Origin: Parasphingorhabdus flavimaris
Lineage (GTDB): Bacteria; Pseudomonadota; Alphaproteobacteria; Sphingomonadales; Sphingomonadaceae
Direction of reading: 5' to 3'
Length of the DNA stretch: 64,000 nt
NCBI RefSeq assembly: GCF_013371215.1
Contig: NZ_JABWMH010000001.1
Coordinates: 868,001 to 932,000 of the forward strand
The position numbers and the translations under genes were made by a program. Shown here piece by piece: positions 1 to 8,587 of the stretch; position 1 is the first letter of the stretch; each line of letters opens with the position of its first letter. The notes below the pieces were generated by a model. The model was not told the origin of the DNA. It worked only from the letters and a program-made list of their open reading frames with translations, and searched no databases.

Positions 1-68
1 GACCGCAAATCTGGTAGATGGACCGCGTCGCGGGTCACGTGTCTCGCCTTGCCTTTCGCAGGAGAGTC

Positions 69-1052
69 CTAAATCTCCCCGAAATAATCCGGTGCCAGCG
101 GGGATTTCTTGCGCATCGGCGTGCGGGCGTGGCCATATTTCCTGGCCTTGACCAGAGTCAGGCAGGGCCATTCATTCTCCAGTCTTGTCTGTCTCAGGCG
201 GAAACCCTGGGAAAGATAGGCGCGGACGACTTCGGTTTTCTGACGGGCGAGCAGGCCGGCTAGAATGAGCACGGTTCCAGCGCTGGCGGCTGCAGCGATT
301 TGCGGGGCGAGGGCGACCAGGGGACCGGCGAGGATGTTGGCGATGATCAGATCATAGGGCGCGCGTTGTTCGAGGGCAGGGTGATCCAGGCCGTTGCTTT
401 GCAGGATGCGGATCTGGCCGCGGCCATTGCCCGGCACGATCGCGTTGAGCTCGCAATTTTCTTCGGTTATCGCGACCGCGATCGGGTCGATATCGCTGGC
501 GATGATCTTTGCGTCGGGCCAGAGATGGTGCGCGGCAAAAGCGAGCAGGCCGGTGCCGGTGCCGACATCGGCGATGTTGCGGAAGCGGTGGCTGGTGCGC
601 TTGAGCCGGTCGAGGCTGTGCAGGCATCCCATCGTCGTTTCATGATGGCCGGTGCCAAAGGCCTGTCCGGCGTCGATGCAGAGATTGGTCAGCCGGGGAT
701 CGTCAGACGGCTGATCGCTCGACGTATGAACGTGGAAACGGCCTGCGCGCAGCGGCTCGAGGCCTTGCTGGCTCAGCGTAACCCAGTCCTCGTCATCGAG
801 CATCTCGACTAGCGGCTGGAAAGCGGCTGCCTCGGCGGACGGCGACAATTTGAGGAGATTGCCGATCAGCGCGGCGTCCGGCTCGACCTGGCAATAAACG
901 TCGATCATCCACTCATCGGGGCGCTTGCTATCGCTCTCGCTGGCGACGATCGTCGGGGTGGAATCACTGCCCGCAATGAACAGCTGGTCCTCCGCGAGCA
1001 GGTCCGCTTCGGCGCGGGTGCAGGGGAGCGAGACTTTCCAGGTCGTGGTCAA
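69..1052 (-). CDS. prmA: Ribosomal protein L11 methyltransferase PrmA
   Basis: A 327-residue protein of the PrmA family, which uses S-adenosylmethionine to methylate lysines and the N-terminus of ribosomal protein L11 in the cytoplasm. The class I methyltransferase glycine motif GTGTGLLA lies near residue 163, followed by the acidic SAM-binding end of strand 2 (ASDID) and the IIANILAGPL segment matching the N-I-L motif of the family. The start is a TTG 12 bases after the stop of the upstream ABC-F gene; no in-frame ATG lies nearby, and the resulting N-terminus (MTTTWKVSLPCTRAEADLL) fits the family. The two genes are probably co-transcribed. The identification is firm; only the start is uncertain. 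Confidence 0.93.
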   Translation of the reverse strand: MTTTWKVSLPCTRAEADLLAEDQLFIAGSDSTPTIVASESDSKRPDEWMIDVYCQVEPDAALIGNLLKLSPSAEAAAFQPLVEMLDDEDWVTLSQQGLEPLRAGRFHVHTSSDQPSDDPRLTNLCIDAGQAFGTGHHETTMGCLHSLDRLKRTSHRFRNIADVGTGTGLLAFAAHHLWPDAKIIASDIDPIAVAITEENCELNAIVPGNGRGQIRILQSNGLDHPALEQRAPYDLIIANILAGPLVALAPQIAAAASAGTVLILAGLLARQKTEVVRAYLSQGFRLRQTRLENEWPCLTLVKARKYGHARTPMRKKSPLAPDYFGEI

Positions 1053-1064
1053 AGCAGCGCCCGA

Positions 1065-2945
1065 TCAGCCATTGCCATTATCCTGTTCGAGCTGGTCGCT
1101 GGCTTCCATCCATCTGGCTTCGGCTGCGTCGAGCTTGTCCTGGGTTTCGGCGCGCAGCTTCATCAGCTCGGTCATCGACAGGCTGGCGTGTTTCGGTTCG
1201 GCGGAGGCCGGATCGAACATCGCGCGGTCAATGGCGGAGACTTCCTCGCCGAGCAGTTTCATCTGCTTTTCTGAAGCAGCAACGGTCTTGCGCAATTCGC
1301 CCTGCTGTTTGCGCCGTTCGGCGGCGGCGCGGCGTTCTTCCTTGCGGTTGCCGCCGCTGGCCTTGCCCGAGGCGGATCCGGGCTGGTTCTTGCCGAGGAC
1401 GAAGTCGGTATAGTCCTTGAGCGAGCCGGCAAATTCCTCTGCCTTGCCGCTGTCGACCATCATCAGGCGATCGGCGGTCAGTTCGAGCATATGGCGGTCA
1501 TGGCTGACGAGGATGACGGCGCCGCTATATTCATTGAGCGCGTGGACCAGCGCTTCGCGGGCGTCGACGTCGAGATGGTTCGTTGGCTCATCGAGGATCA
1601 GCAGATGCGGTGCATCGCGGGTGATCATCGCCAGCGCGAGGCGGGCGCGTTCGCCGCCGGAAAGCTTGCCGACCAGGATTGTCGCCTTGTCGCCGGAAAA
1701 GCCGAAACGCCCCAGTTGCGCGCGCACAGCGCCCGGTTTGGCGCCCTTCATCAGCCGCGTCATATGTTCCAGCGGCGTGTCGTTTGTATCCAGTTCCTCG
1801 ACCTGATATTGGGTAAAATAGCCGACGGTCAGCTTGGCCGATTTATTGATCGCGCCTTTCTTGGGTTCGAGCTGGCTGGCGAGTAGCCGGGCAAGGGTGG
1901 TCTTCCCGTTCCCGTTGCGACCGAGCAAAGCGGTGCGGTCATCGGGATCCAGCCGCATGTTGAGGCCGGACAGGATGATATTGTCGCCATAGCCGACGGC
2001 AGCGTCGTCGAGCGTGATCAGCGGCGGCTTCAGTTCCGCCGGGCTGGGGAAATGGAAAGTTAGCGAGGGATCGTCAATCGCGGCGGCTATGGGCTCCATG
2101 CGGGCGAGGGCCTTGACCCGGCTCTGCGCCTGTTTGGCGCTATGCGCCTTAGCACCCCAGCGGGATACGTAGGATTCCAGCTTCTCGCGCTGGGCGATCT
2201 GCTTTTCGCGCGCCGAAGCCTGCTGCGCCTGTCGCTCGGCCCGCTGCTTCTCGAACGCGTCATAGCCGCCGGGATAGAGGGTGGTGGTACCGTGTTGCAG
2301 ATGGAGAATGTGGTCGACGACATTGTTGAGCAGGTCGCGCTCGTGGCTGATCACCAGAATGGTTGCCTGATAGCTGGTCAGGAAATTTTCCAGCCACAAG
2401 GTCGCTTCGAGGTCGAGGTGGTTGGACGGCTCGTCGAGCAGCAGCATTTCGGGCTGCGAGAATAGCAGCGCGGCGAGCGCGACGCGCATCCGCCAGCCGC
2501 CGGAAAAACTGTCCATCGGCTGCTGTTGCGCGGCTTCGTCGAAGCCAAGGCCGATCAGGATCTTCGCCGCGCGCGCCGGAGCGCTATGTGCCTCGATCAT
2601 GTTCAGCCGTTCGTGAATTTCGCCAATCCGGTGCGGGTCGCTCGCGGTTTCGGCTTCGGCCAGCAGCGACGCGCGCTCGACATCGGCGGCGAGTACGGTG
2701 TCCAGAGGACTGTCCTGTCCGGCTGGCGCTTCCTGCGCAATATAGCCCATCCGGGCGTCCTTGGGCATGTCGACGCTGCCGTCATCGGGCTCCAGCATGC
2801 CGGCGATCACCTTCATCAGGGTCGATTTGCCGGCGCCATTGCGGCCGATCATCCCGACGCGCGCGCCAGGGGGTAGCGCAGCGGTCGCGCCATCAAGGAT
2901 CACGGTGCCGCCGAGGCGCACGGTTATATTACTGAAATTAAGCAT
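1065..2945 (-). CDS. ABC-F family ATP-binding protein (Uup/YheS type)
   Basis: A 626-residue protein with two ABC ATPase domains in tandem and no membrane segments, the layout of ABC-F ribosome-associated factors that act on the translating ribosome. Walker A motifs GRNGAGKST (about residue 35) and GRNGNGKTT (about residue 340), signature motifs SGGWRMR and LSGGERAR and two LLLDEPSNHLD/LILDEPTNHLD Walker B boxes are all visible. Between the domains is a charged linker, and the C-terminus is a Lys/Glu-rich coiled coil (about residues 530-620) like that of Uup/YheS proteins. The ATG start has an AT-rich upstream stretch. It probably shares a transcript with prmA. Which ABC-F subgroup it belongs to cannot be settled by eye. 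Confidence 0.92.
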   Translation of the reverse strand: MLNFSNITVRLGGTVILDGATAALPPGARVGMIGRNGAGKSTLMKVIAGMLEPDDGSVDMPKDARMGYIAQEAPAGQDSPLDTVLAADVERASLLAEAETASDPHRIGEIHERLNMIEAHSAPARAAKILIGLGFDEAAQQQPMDSFSGGWRMRVALAALLFSQPEMLLLDEPSNHLDLEATLWLENFLTSYQATILVISHERDLLNNVVDHILHLQHGTTTLYPGGYDAFEKQRAERQAQQASAREKQIAQREKLESYVSRWGAKAHSAKQAQSRVKALARMEPIAAAIDDPSLTFHFPSPAELKPPLITLDDAAVGYGDNIILSGLNMRLDPDDRTALLGRNGNGKTTLARLLASQLEPKKGAINKSAKLTVGYFTQYQVEELDTNDTPLEHMTRLMKGAKPGAVRAQLGRFGFSGDKATILVGKLSGGERARLALAMITRDAPHLLILDEPTNHLDVDAREALVHALNEYSGAVILVSHDRHMLELTADRLMMVDSGKAEEFAGSLKDYTDFVLGKNQPGSASGKASGGNRKEERRAAAERRKQQGELRKTVAASEKQMKLLGEEVSAIDRAMFDPASAEPKHASLSMTELMKLRAETQDKLDAAEARWMEASDQLEQDNGNG

Positions 2946-3063
2946 CGGCAGCCGTTAGCGGAGCAAGCGCGTTAGTGCAAAAGATAGCGTAAAAAACTTC
3001 ACGTGCAAAAGCAGGCTGATAAGCTAATATTGGCCACCTTAGCGATTTTTCAGGAGTTTTTCA

Positions 3064-4740
3064 TTGTCCCCAGGCCGCAAAGCTGCATTATTTTCCGCTA
3101 CCGCCATGTTGATTTTATCTCCGGTCCAGGCCCAGTCTTCGGACCAGCCGATCGAGATAAGCGCGGAGGAAATTGCCCGGACGGTCAGGACCATGACGCT
3201 GGACCAGTTTGAAGGGCGCGCTCCGGGTACAGCGGGCGAAGAAAGGACAATCGGATATCTGATCGGACGGTTCGAGGCTTTGGGGCTCGAGCCCGGCGGT
3301 GTCGACGGGTCGTGGACACAGCCGGTGCCGCTGTTGCACACGACGTTGGGCAAGCCTGAGACATTGGCGATATCAAATGATGGTTCGACCAAAGAGTTGC
3401 AGGCGGGCAAGGATATCTATGTGTCAACGCTGCAGCCGAAGGATCAGGCGGTTGTTGCCGACGCTGAAATGGTGTTCGTCGGCTATGGCGTAACCGCGCC
3501 GGAACGCGGCTGGGACGATTATAAAAATGTCGATCTGACAGGAAAAGTCGCTGTCTTTCTGGTCAATGACCCCGATTTTGCCGCTGCGGCGAACGAGCCG
3601 GTGGCTGGCAAATTTGGTGGCCGGGCGATGACCTATTACGGCCGGTGGACCTACAAGTTCGAAGAAGCATCGCGGCGTGGTGCGGTAGCTGCGCTGATCG
3701 TTCACGAAACCGAAGCGGCGGGCTATGGCTGGAGCGTGGTCGAAAGTCCGCAAGGCGAAAATTACGGCACGGTCAAGCCGGATGGCCAGATGACGAGTCT
3801 GGCATTGCAGGGATGGATAAGCGGTGATGCCGCCGATCGCCTGTTCGAAGATGCGGGGCTGGATCTGGCAAAATTGCGGGTTGCGGCGCGCAGAAAGGAT
3901 TTCAGTCCGGTGCCGCTCGGCGCGACATTGGCGGCGTCTTATCCAGTGAAACAGGAAATCGTGAAAAGCCAGAATGTATTCGGCAAGATCGCCGGCAGAA
4001 CGCGGCCTGACGAAACGATCATATATGGCGCCCATTGGGATGCTTATGGCGAAGGGCCACCGGACGAGGACGGGAAAATATATCGGGCCGGAGCCAATGA
4101 CGATGCATTGGGCATGGCCGGCATCATGGAGATTGCCCGCAAGTTCAAGTCCATGCCGCAGCCCGACCGTACCATCGTGATCGCGGCATGGACCGCCGAA
4201 GAGCGTGGTTTGCTGGGGTCCGAAGTCTATGCCCAGAATCCGATCTATCCGGTTGAAACTACCGTTGCCAATCTGGCAATCGATGTCCTGCAAACAGCGG
4301 GCAAGGCCAAGGACGTTATCCTGGTGGGCAAGGGGCAAGGGACGCTGGAAGACGATCTGGCCAAATTTGCAAAATTGCAGGGACGCGTGGTTACCGAAGA
4401 GAGCCTGCCCGAACGCGGATTGTTTTTTCGTGCGGATCATTTCTCCTTGGCAAAGCGCGGCGTGCCGGTCCTCCTGATGATGAGCCTTGCTGGCGCATCC
4501 GATCTGGTCGAGGGCGGCAGGAAAGCGGGCCAGAAGTGGATCGATGACTATACCGGAAAATGCTATCATGCGGCCTGCGATGCCTGGTCGCCGGACTGGG
4601 ATCTGACCGGCGCGGTGCAGGATATCGATGTGATGTTCGACATCGGCAACAGCCTTGCTTATTCAGACGACTGGCCCGAATGGAAAGCCGGATCCGAGTT
4701 CAAGGAGTTGCGCGATGCGAGCGCAGAAGCGCGGCGATAG
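3064..4740 (+). CDS. Exported M28 family zinc aminopeptidase-like protein
   Basis: A 558-residue secreted metallopeptidase. A signal peptide covers about residues 1-24 (cut near PVQA/QSS). A protease-associated (PA) insert fills roughly residues 100-260, and an M28 catalytic domain follows. The two-zinc ligand set is complete: His324 (AHWDAYG), Asp346 (ANDD), the Glu379-Glu380 pair (TAEERG), Asp407 (LAIDVL) and His459 (ADHFS). The start is a TTG with a good ribosome site (CAGGAG) 8 bases before it; no ATG gives an equally good signal sequence. It should act in the periplasm or outside the cell, trimming peptides. It stands alone between divergent neighbours. Confidence 0.9.
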   Translation: MSPGRKAALFSATAMLILSPVQAQSSDQPIEISAEEIARTVRTMTLDQFEGRAPGTAGEERTIGYLIGRFEALGLEPGGVDGSWTQPVPLLHTTLGKPETLAISNDGSTKELQAGKDIYVSTLQPKDQAVVADAEMVFVGYGVTAPERGWDDYKNVDLTGKVAVFLVNDPDFAAAANEPVAGKFGGRAMTYYGRWTYKFEEASRRGAVAALIVHETEAAGYGWSVVESPQGENYGTVKPDGQMTSLALQGWISGDAADRLFEDAGLDLAKLRVAARRKDFSPVPLGATLAASYPVKQEIVKSQNVFGKIAGRTRPDETIIYGAHWDAYGEGPPDEDGKIYRAGANDDALGMAGIMEIARKFKSMPQPDRTIVIAAWTAEERGLLGSEVYAQNPIYPVETTVANLAIDVLQTAGKAKDVILVGKGQGTLEDDLAKFAKLQGRVVTEESLPERGLFFRADHFSLAKRGVPVLLMMSLAGASDLVEGGRKAGQKWIDDYTGKCYHAACDAWSPDWDLTGAVQDIDVMFDIGNSLAYSDDWPEWKAGSEFKELRDASAEARR

Positions 4741-4868
4741 GCGGGTATCTTGCTCCGTTCCGGGGCAGATTATGGGACATTACGTATAGGCGATTGCTGT
4801 CACTAACCTAACGAACGACACATGAGCTTTGCCGAAACCGATATCCACGACGGGACATTATATTGGCA

Positions 4869-6161
4869 ATGCTGACAGATTTCTCTGGCGAGTGGTTGAT
4901 CTACCGCGACCTTGCAATTGCGTTGGCGACCGGGTTGCTGATCGGTGTCGAGCGCGGATGGACGATGCGGGGCGAGCGCAAGGGCGCCCGGGTCGCCGGC
5001 ATTCGGACTTTTGGCCTGATTGCCGGCCTGGGCGGTCTGGTCGCGCTGATTGCGCAAAGCCTCAATCTGATAATGGCAGCGATCCTGCTTGCCGGCATAG
5101 TGATCATGTTGGGCTTCAGTCACGCCAAGACGATCCACGAACCGGACGGCCGCAGCATCACCAATTTTGTGGTCTCGCTTCTGACGCTCTGCCTCGGGCT
5201 TCTGGCGGGCAGCGGTTATCCGGCGCTGGCCATGGCCGGAGCGGCGATTACGACAGGACTGCTGTCGATGCGGTCGGAACTCCATGGATTTCTGGGTAAG
5301 CTCGGATCGACCGATATCAATGTGATGATCCGCTTTGCCTTGATCGCGCTCGCAGTTTTGCCATTTCTCCCGAACCGTGATTTCGGGCCATATGATGCGT
5401 TCAATCTCCAACAATTATGGTTCGTCGTCATATTGGTTACCGGCCTTTCCTTTGCCGGTTATGTCGCCAACCGGCTGTTTGGCGAGTCCCACGGGACAGT
5501 CGTGACCGCGGTTATCGGTGGCGCCTATAGTTCCACCGCGGTCACCGCATCGCTGGCCCAGAGATTGCGCGGTGAAGACAGCAATAGGCGCACTTTGTCG
5601 GCGGGTATCGCTCTGGCTTCGGCGGTGATGTATGTCCGGGTGTTGCTGCTGACCTTCATACTCGCGCGTTTTGCCTTTGTGCCGCTGGCGATGATCCTGA
5701 CACCGGCTGCGCTGGTGGCCGCTGTCATCGGGTTGTTGCAGCTGCGCCGTAGCGGGGCTGCGAAAACTGACAAGAGCGTCGAGACGCGCAATCCCGTGCG
5801 GTTGCTGCCGGCTTTCTTCTTTGCGCTGACGGTTGCGGCAATGTCGCTGGCCGCGCGCTGGGCGGAGGCTGAATTCGGGACCAGCGGGATTGCCTATCTG
5901 GTTCTGATCATGGGGTCGTTCGATGTTGATGCCGCAATCATAACGCTCGGGGCGCTGCCGCCCGAGACGATATTATCCAATCTTGCCGGCTTCGTGCTGG
6001 CGATGACGGTATTGGCCAATATGCTGTTCAAGGCCGGTGTGGCCGGTTTTACCGCTGGCTGGAAGAACGGACGGTCGGCGGTAGCCGCGCTGGTTGCGAG
6101 CAGCATTGTTCTGGCGATCGCCGGTCTGGTAAGTTTTGTGGCATTAGATATCCACTTTTGA
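4869..6161 (+). CDS. MgtC/SapB and DUF4010 domain membrane protein
   Basis: About 430 residues and almost entirely membrane segments (about 12 by eye). The N-terminal third carries the MgtC/SapB signature (ALATGLLIGVERGW followed by RVAGIRTFGLIAGLGG). The rest matches DUF4010, with a conserved YSSTAVTASLAQR stretch around residue 230. MgtC-like proteins are linked to magnesium limitation and membrane homeostasis, but the role of this fused form is unknown. A TTG six bases upstream (4863) is better spaced from a GGGAC ribosome site and may be the true start. It is flanked by 120 bases upstream and meets a convergent gene downstream. Confidence 0.85.
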   Translation: MLTDFSGEWLIYRDLAIALATGLLIGVERGWTMRGERKGARVAGIRTFGLIAGLGGLVALIAQSLNLIMAAILLAGIVIMLGFSHAKTIHEPDGRSITNFVVSLLTLCLGLLAGSGYPALAMAGAAITTGLLSMRSELHGFLGKLGSTDINVMIRFALIALAVLPFLPNRDFGPYDAFNLQQLWFVVILVTGLSFAGYVANRLFGESHGTVVTAVIGGAYSSTAVTASLAQRLRGEDSNRRTLSAGIALASAVMYVRVLLLTFILARFAFVPLAMILTPAALVAAVIGLLQLRRSGAAKTDKSVETRNPVRLLPAFFFALTVAAMSLAARWAEAEFGTSGIAYLVLIMGSFDVDAAIITLGALPPETILSNLAGFVLAMTVLANMLFKAGVAGFTAGWKNGRSAVAALVASSIVLAIAGLVSFVALDIHF

Positions 6162-6176
6162 GGGCTGGCATTTCGG

Positions 6177-6857
6177 CTAGCGGTTCGACGCCAGCCAGAT
6201 CGTATGTTTGGCGCCTTTGCCATTGCTGCGGGCGGGGACGCTATTCACATCGACTGCAAAGCCGGACTTGTGAAGGCGCGCGGTGAATCTGCTATCGCCT
6301 TCGCTCGACCAGATTGCCAATATACCGTTGGAGCGCAGTGCCTTCTTGGCGCTGGCGAGGCCGGCGATGCTGTAGAGCCGGTCATTGGCTTCGTGGGTGA
6401 GGCCATCGGGGCCGTTGTCGACATCCAGCAATATGGCATCATATTCCCGGTCTGCCTTGCTGATGACATCGCAGACATCACCGTTCGTGATGGTCACGCG
6501 GCTGTCGTCGAGACATTTCTGAGACAGGTCGGCCATCGGCCCGCGCGCCCATTTGACGATGGCGGGGATCAGTTCGACCACTTCGACATGCGCCTGCGGC
6601 GGCAGGACCGACAAAGCGGCGCGCAAGGTAAAGCCCATGCCGTAGCCGCCGATCAATATCCGTGGGTTTTTCACCCCGAGGCGATTGCAGGCGAGGGTGG
6701 CCAGCGCTTCTTCCGATCCGCTGAGCCGGCTGTTCATCAGTTCGATCCGACCGAGCATGATCGAATATTCGTCGGCACCTTTTAGTTCGCGGCGGAACAG
6801 GCGGAGTTCGCCGCCGCCCGGAATGGCCGCCGTGTCGAGTAGTTCGCGCTGGATCAT
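6177..6857 (-). CDS. Spermidine-synthase-like methyltransferase-fold protein
   Basis: About 226 residues with the Rossmann fold of spermidine synthases: a glycine loop (ILIGGYGMGFTLRAAL, about residues 86-100), an acidic strand end (VEVVELIPAIVKWA), then NGDVCDV and DAILLDVDNGPDGL. The usual polyamine synthase loop GGGDGG is replaced by GGYGMG, so a true aminopropyltransferase activity is doubtful; a related methyltransferase role is possible. The ATG start overlaps the TGA of the upstream SDR gene by four bases (ATGA), indicating translational coupling. Longer upstream starts would run inside the SDR gene and are less likely. Confidence 0.8.
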   Translation of the reverse strand: MIQRELLDTAAIPGGGELRLFRRELKGADEYSIMLGRIELMNSRLSGSEEALATLACNRLGVKNPRILIGGYGMGFTLRAALSVLPPQAHVEVVELIPAIVKWARGPMADLSQKCLDDSRVTITNGDVCDVISKADREYDAILLDVDNGPDGLTHEANDRLYSIAGLASAKKALRSNGILAIWSSEGDSRFTARLHKSGFAVDVNSVPARSNGKGAKHTIWLASNR

Positions 6858-7567
6858 CTTACAAAGCTCGCGCCATTGGCGTCGAGCACCGCACCGGTCA
6901 TGCTGGGCGGAGCATCCAATGCGCACCATCGCGCGATTTCGGCAATTTCTTCCGGCTGGGCGACCCGGCCGAGCGGGATGTCGGCGAGCAATTTGTCACC
7001 GCCGCGGCTTTCCAGATATTCTTCCGCCATGCCGGTCATGGTGAAGCCGGGGCAAATTGCGAAGGCCAGTATCTCGTCCTTGGCATAGGCTCGGGCGATG
7101 GTCTTGGTCATCGCGACCATGCCAGCCTTCGACGCGGCATAATGCCAATGGTCGGGACTGTCGCCGCGATAGGCGGCGCGGCTGGCGATATTGATGATCC
7201 GGCCCGGGGTTTCTCGCTGCTGGTAATGGAGAACCGCAAGGCGGCACAGTTCCGCCGAAGCCGTCAGGTTGATGGTCATGGTGCGGTTCCAGCTTTCGAG
7301 CCAGTCATCGCTTGTGACCGGATTGGGTTCGAACAGGCCTGCGTTGTTTATCAGCACATCGATGCGGCCGTCCAGCCGGTCGAGCGCTTGCTGCCAGAGA
7401 TGCGACGCTGCGCCATCTTCGGAGAAATCGGCGGCAATCCGGCCATCGCCGCCCGTGGTGCTCTGGCCAACGACCGTGACCCTGTCCGGATCGAGCGAGT
7501 CGACGATAGCCTTGCCAATGCCGCGGCTGGCACCGGTTACCAATATATGTGTGTTTGTCTTGCTCAT
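6854..7567 (-). CDS. Short-chain dehydrogenase/reductase, FabG-like
   Basis: A 237-residue classical SDR enzyme that transfers hydride with NAD(P)H. The cofactor loop TGASRGIGKAI is near residue 10, NNAG near residue 82, and the catalytic Ser-Tyr-Lys set appears as NIASRAAYRG and YAASKAG. The start was placed at the ATG giving MSKTNTHILVTGASRG, because upstream frame residues look non-coding. Length and motifs fit 3-oxoacyl-ACP-reductase-like SDRs, but the substrate is not readable. It overlaps the spermidine-synthase-like gene by four bases, so the two products probably serve one pathway. Confidence 0.87.
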   Translation of the reverse strand: MSKTNTHILVTGASRGIGKAIVDSLDPDRVTVVGQSTTGGDGRIAADFSEDGAASHLWQQALDRLDGRIDVLINNAGLFEPNPVTSDDWLESWNRTMTINLTASAELCRLAVLHYQQRETPGRIINIASRAAYRGDSPDHWHYAASKAGMVAMTKTIARAYAKDEILAFAICPGFTMTGMAEEYLESRGGDKLLADIPLGRVAQPEEIAEIARWCALDAPPSMTGAVLDANGASFVR

Positions 7568-7768
7568 CGTCGACGGACTAGAACGACAATGCGCCCGCGT
7601 CCATGGGAGATGCAGATTTCGTGATCTGGCCTCCGGCTTGACATAGCGCAACGAAAAAAGTGCCAAATAAGCCAGCATCAGGTTTGCATGATACGCGCTT
7701 TTCGCTAAAGCCTTGGTTTGATTTCAAAGACTCCGGCATGACCCGGAGAGATTGTTCAGGGGAATACC

Positions 7769-8182
7769 ATGGCCGGCGCATCAGGCTCAGAATCAAACAG
7801 ACCACTTTCACCGCATCTGCAGGTTTATAAATGGGGGCCGCATATGCTGGTCTCCATTCTCCATCGGGCAACCGGCGACGGCATGGCTTTGGTCGGCGTA
7901 CCCTTGCTGGTATGGTGGCTTTACGCCATTTCCGCCGGTCCGGAGAGCTACGAATATTTCCTCAGCTGGTTCAACTGGGGCTATCTGGGTTATATTGTTC
8001 TGGTCGGCATGAGCTTTGCCTTTTTCGAGCATATGTATAGCGGATTGCGCCACTTCGTGCTGGATGCCGGCGCGGGCTATGAATTGCAGACCAACAAGAT
8101 GTGGTCGATCGCCGTGCCTCTGGCCGCGATCATCACCACTGGCGCGATGTGGCTCTACATCGCTTCCAAGAATATTTTATAG
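7769..8182 (+). CDS. sdhC: Succinate dehydrogenase cytochrome b556 subunit SdhC
   Basis: A 137-residue integral membrane subunit of respiratory complex II, which anchors the enzyme and binds haem b and quinone. The N-terminus RPLSPHLQVYKWGPHMLVSI with the family S-I-x-H-R-x-T-G motif (SILHRATGDG, about residues 30-39) is diagnostic. Three membrane segments follow, and helix 2 has the conserved EHMYSGLRH stretch with a haem-ligand-type histidine. AGGGGAA sits 6 bases before the ATG. It is the first gene of the sdhC-sdhD-sdhA operon; the roughly 200 bases before it hold the likely promoter but no element was firmly identified. Confidence 0.95.
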   Translation: MAGASGSESNRPLSPHLQVYKWGPHMLVSILHRATGDGMALVGVPLLVWWLYAISAGPESYEYFLSWFNWGYLGYIVLVGMSFAFFEHMYSGLRHFVLDAGAGYELQTNKMWSIAVPLAAIITTGAMWLYIASKNIL

Positions 8183-8197
8183 AACAGGAATCGGAAC

Positions 8198-8587
8198 ATG
8201 GGTTCAGGAACCAATATCGGCCGGGTACGCGGTCTCGGATCGGCGCAAGAAGGCGCGCATCACTGGGTGATGCAGCGGGTCACCGCGGTGGGCAATCTGT
8301 TGCTGGTGCTGTGGCTGGTCTTCTCTCTTATCCGTTTGCCGAATTTTGAACATGAGCTGATGATCGAATGGCTGTCATCGCCGCTGGTTGCGGTCCCGAT
8401 GATGCTGATGCTGGTCAGCATCTTCTGGCATCTGCGGATCGGGTTGCAGGTGTTGATCGAGGATTATGTTCCCGACCACGGCGTCAGGTTCGGCCTGATT
8501 CTCCTGCTCAACTTTTTCGCCATTGGCGGCGCGGCTCTGGGAATTTTCTCGGTCGCGAAAATAGCCTTTACCGGAGTGGTAGCATAA
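8198..8587 (+). CDS. sdhD: Succinate dehydrogenase membrane anchor subunit SdhD
   Basis: A 129-residue complex II anchor with three membrane helices. The family pattern is present: [20 protein letters not shown] at residues 9-28 and the helix-2 motif [16 protein letters not shown] with the haem-ligand-type His and the quinone-site Asp-Tyr. It lies 15 bases after sdhC, and its TAA stop overlaps the ATG of sdhA by one base (TAATG), so translation is likely coupled. Confidence 0.94.
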   Translation: MGSGTNIGRVRGLGSAQEGAHHWVMQRVTAVGNLLLVLWLVFSLIRLPNFEHELMIEWLSSPLVAVPMMLMLVSIFWHLRIGLQVLIEDYVPDHGVRFGLILLLNFFAIGGAALGIFSVAKIAFTGVVA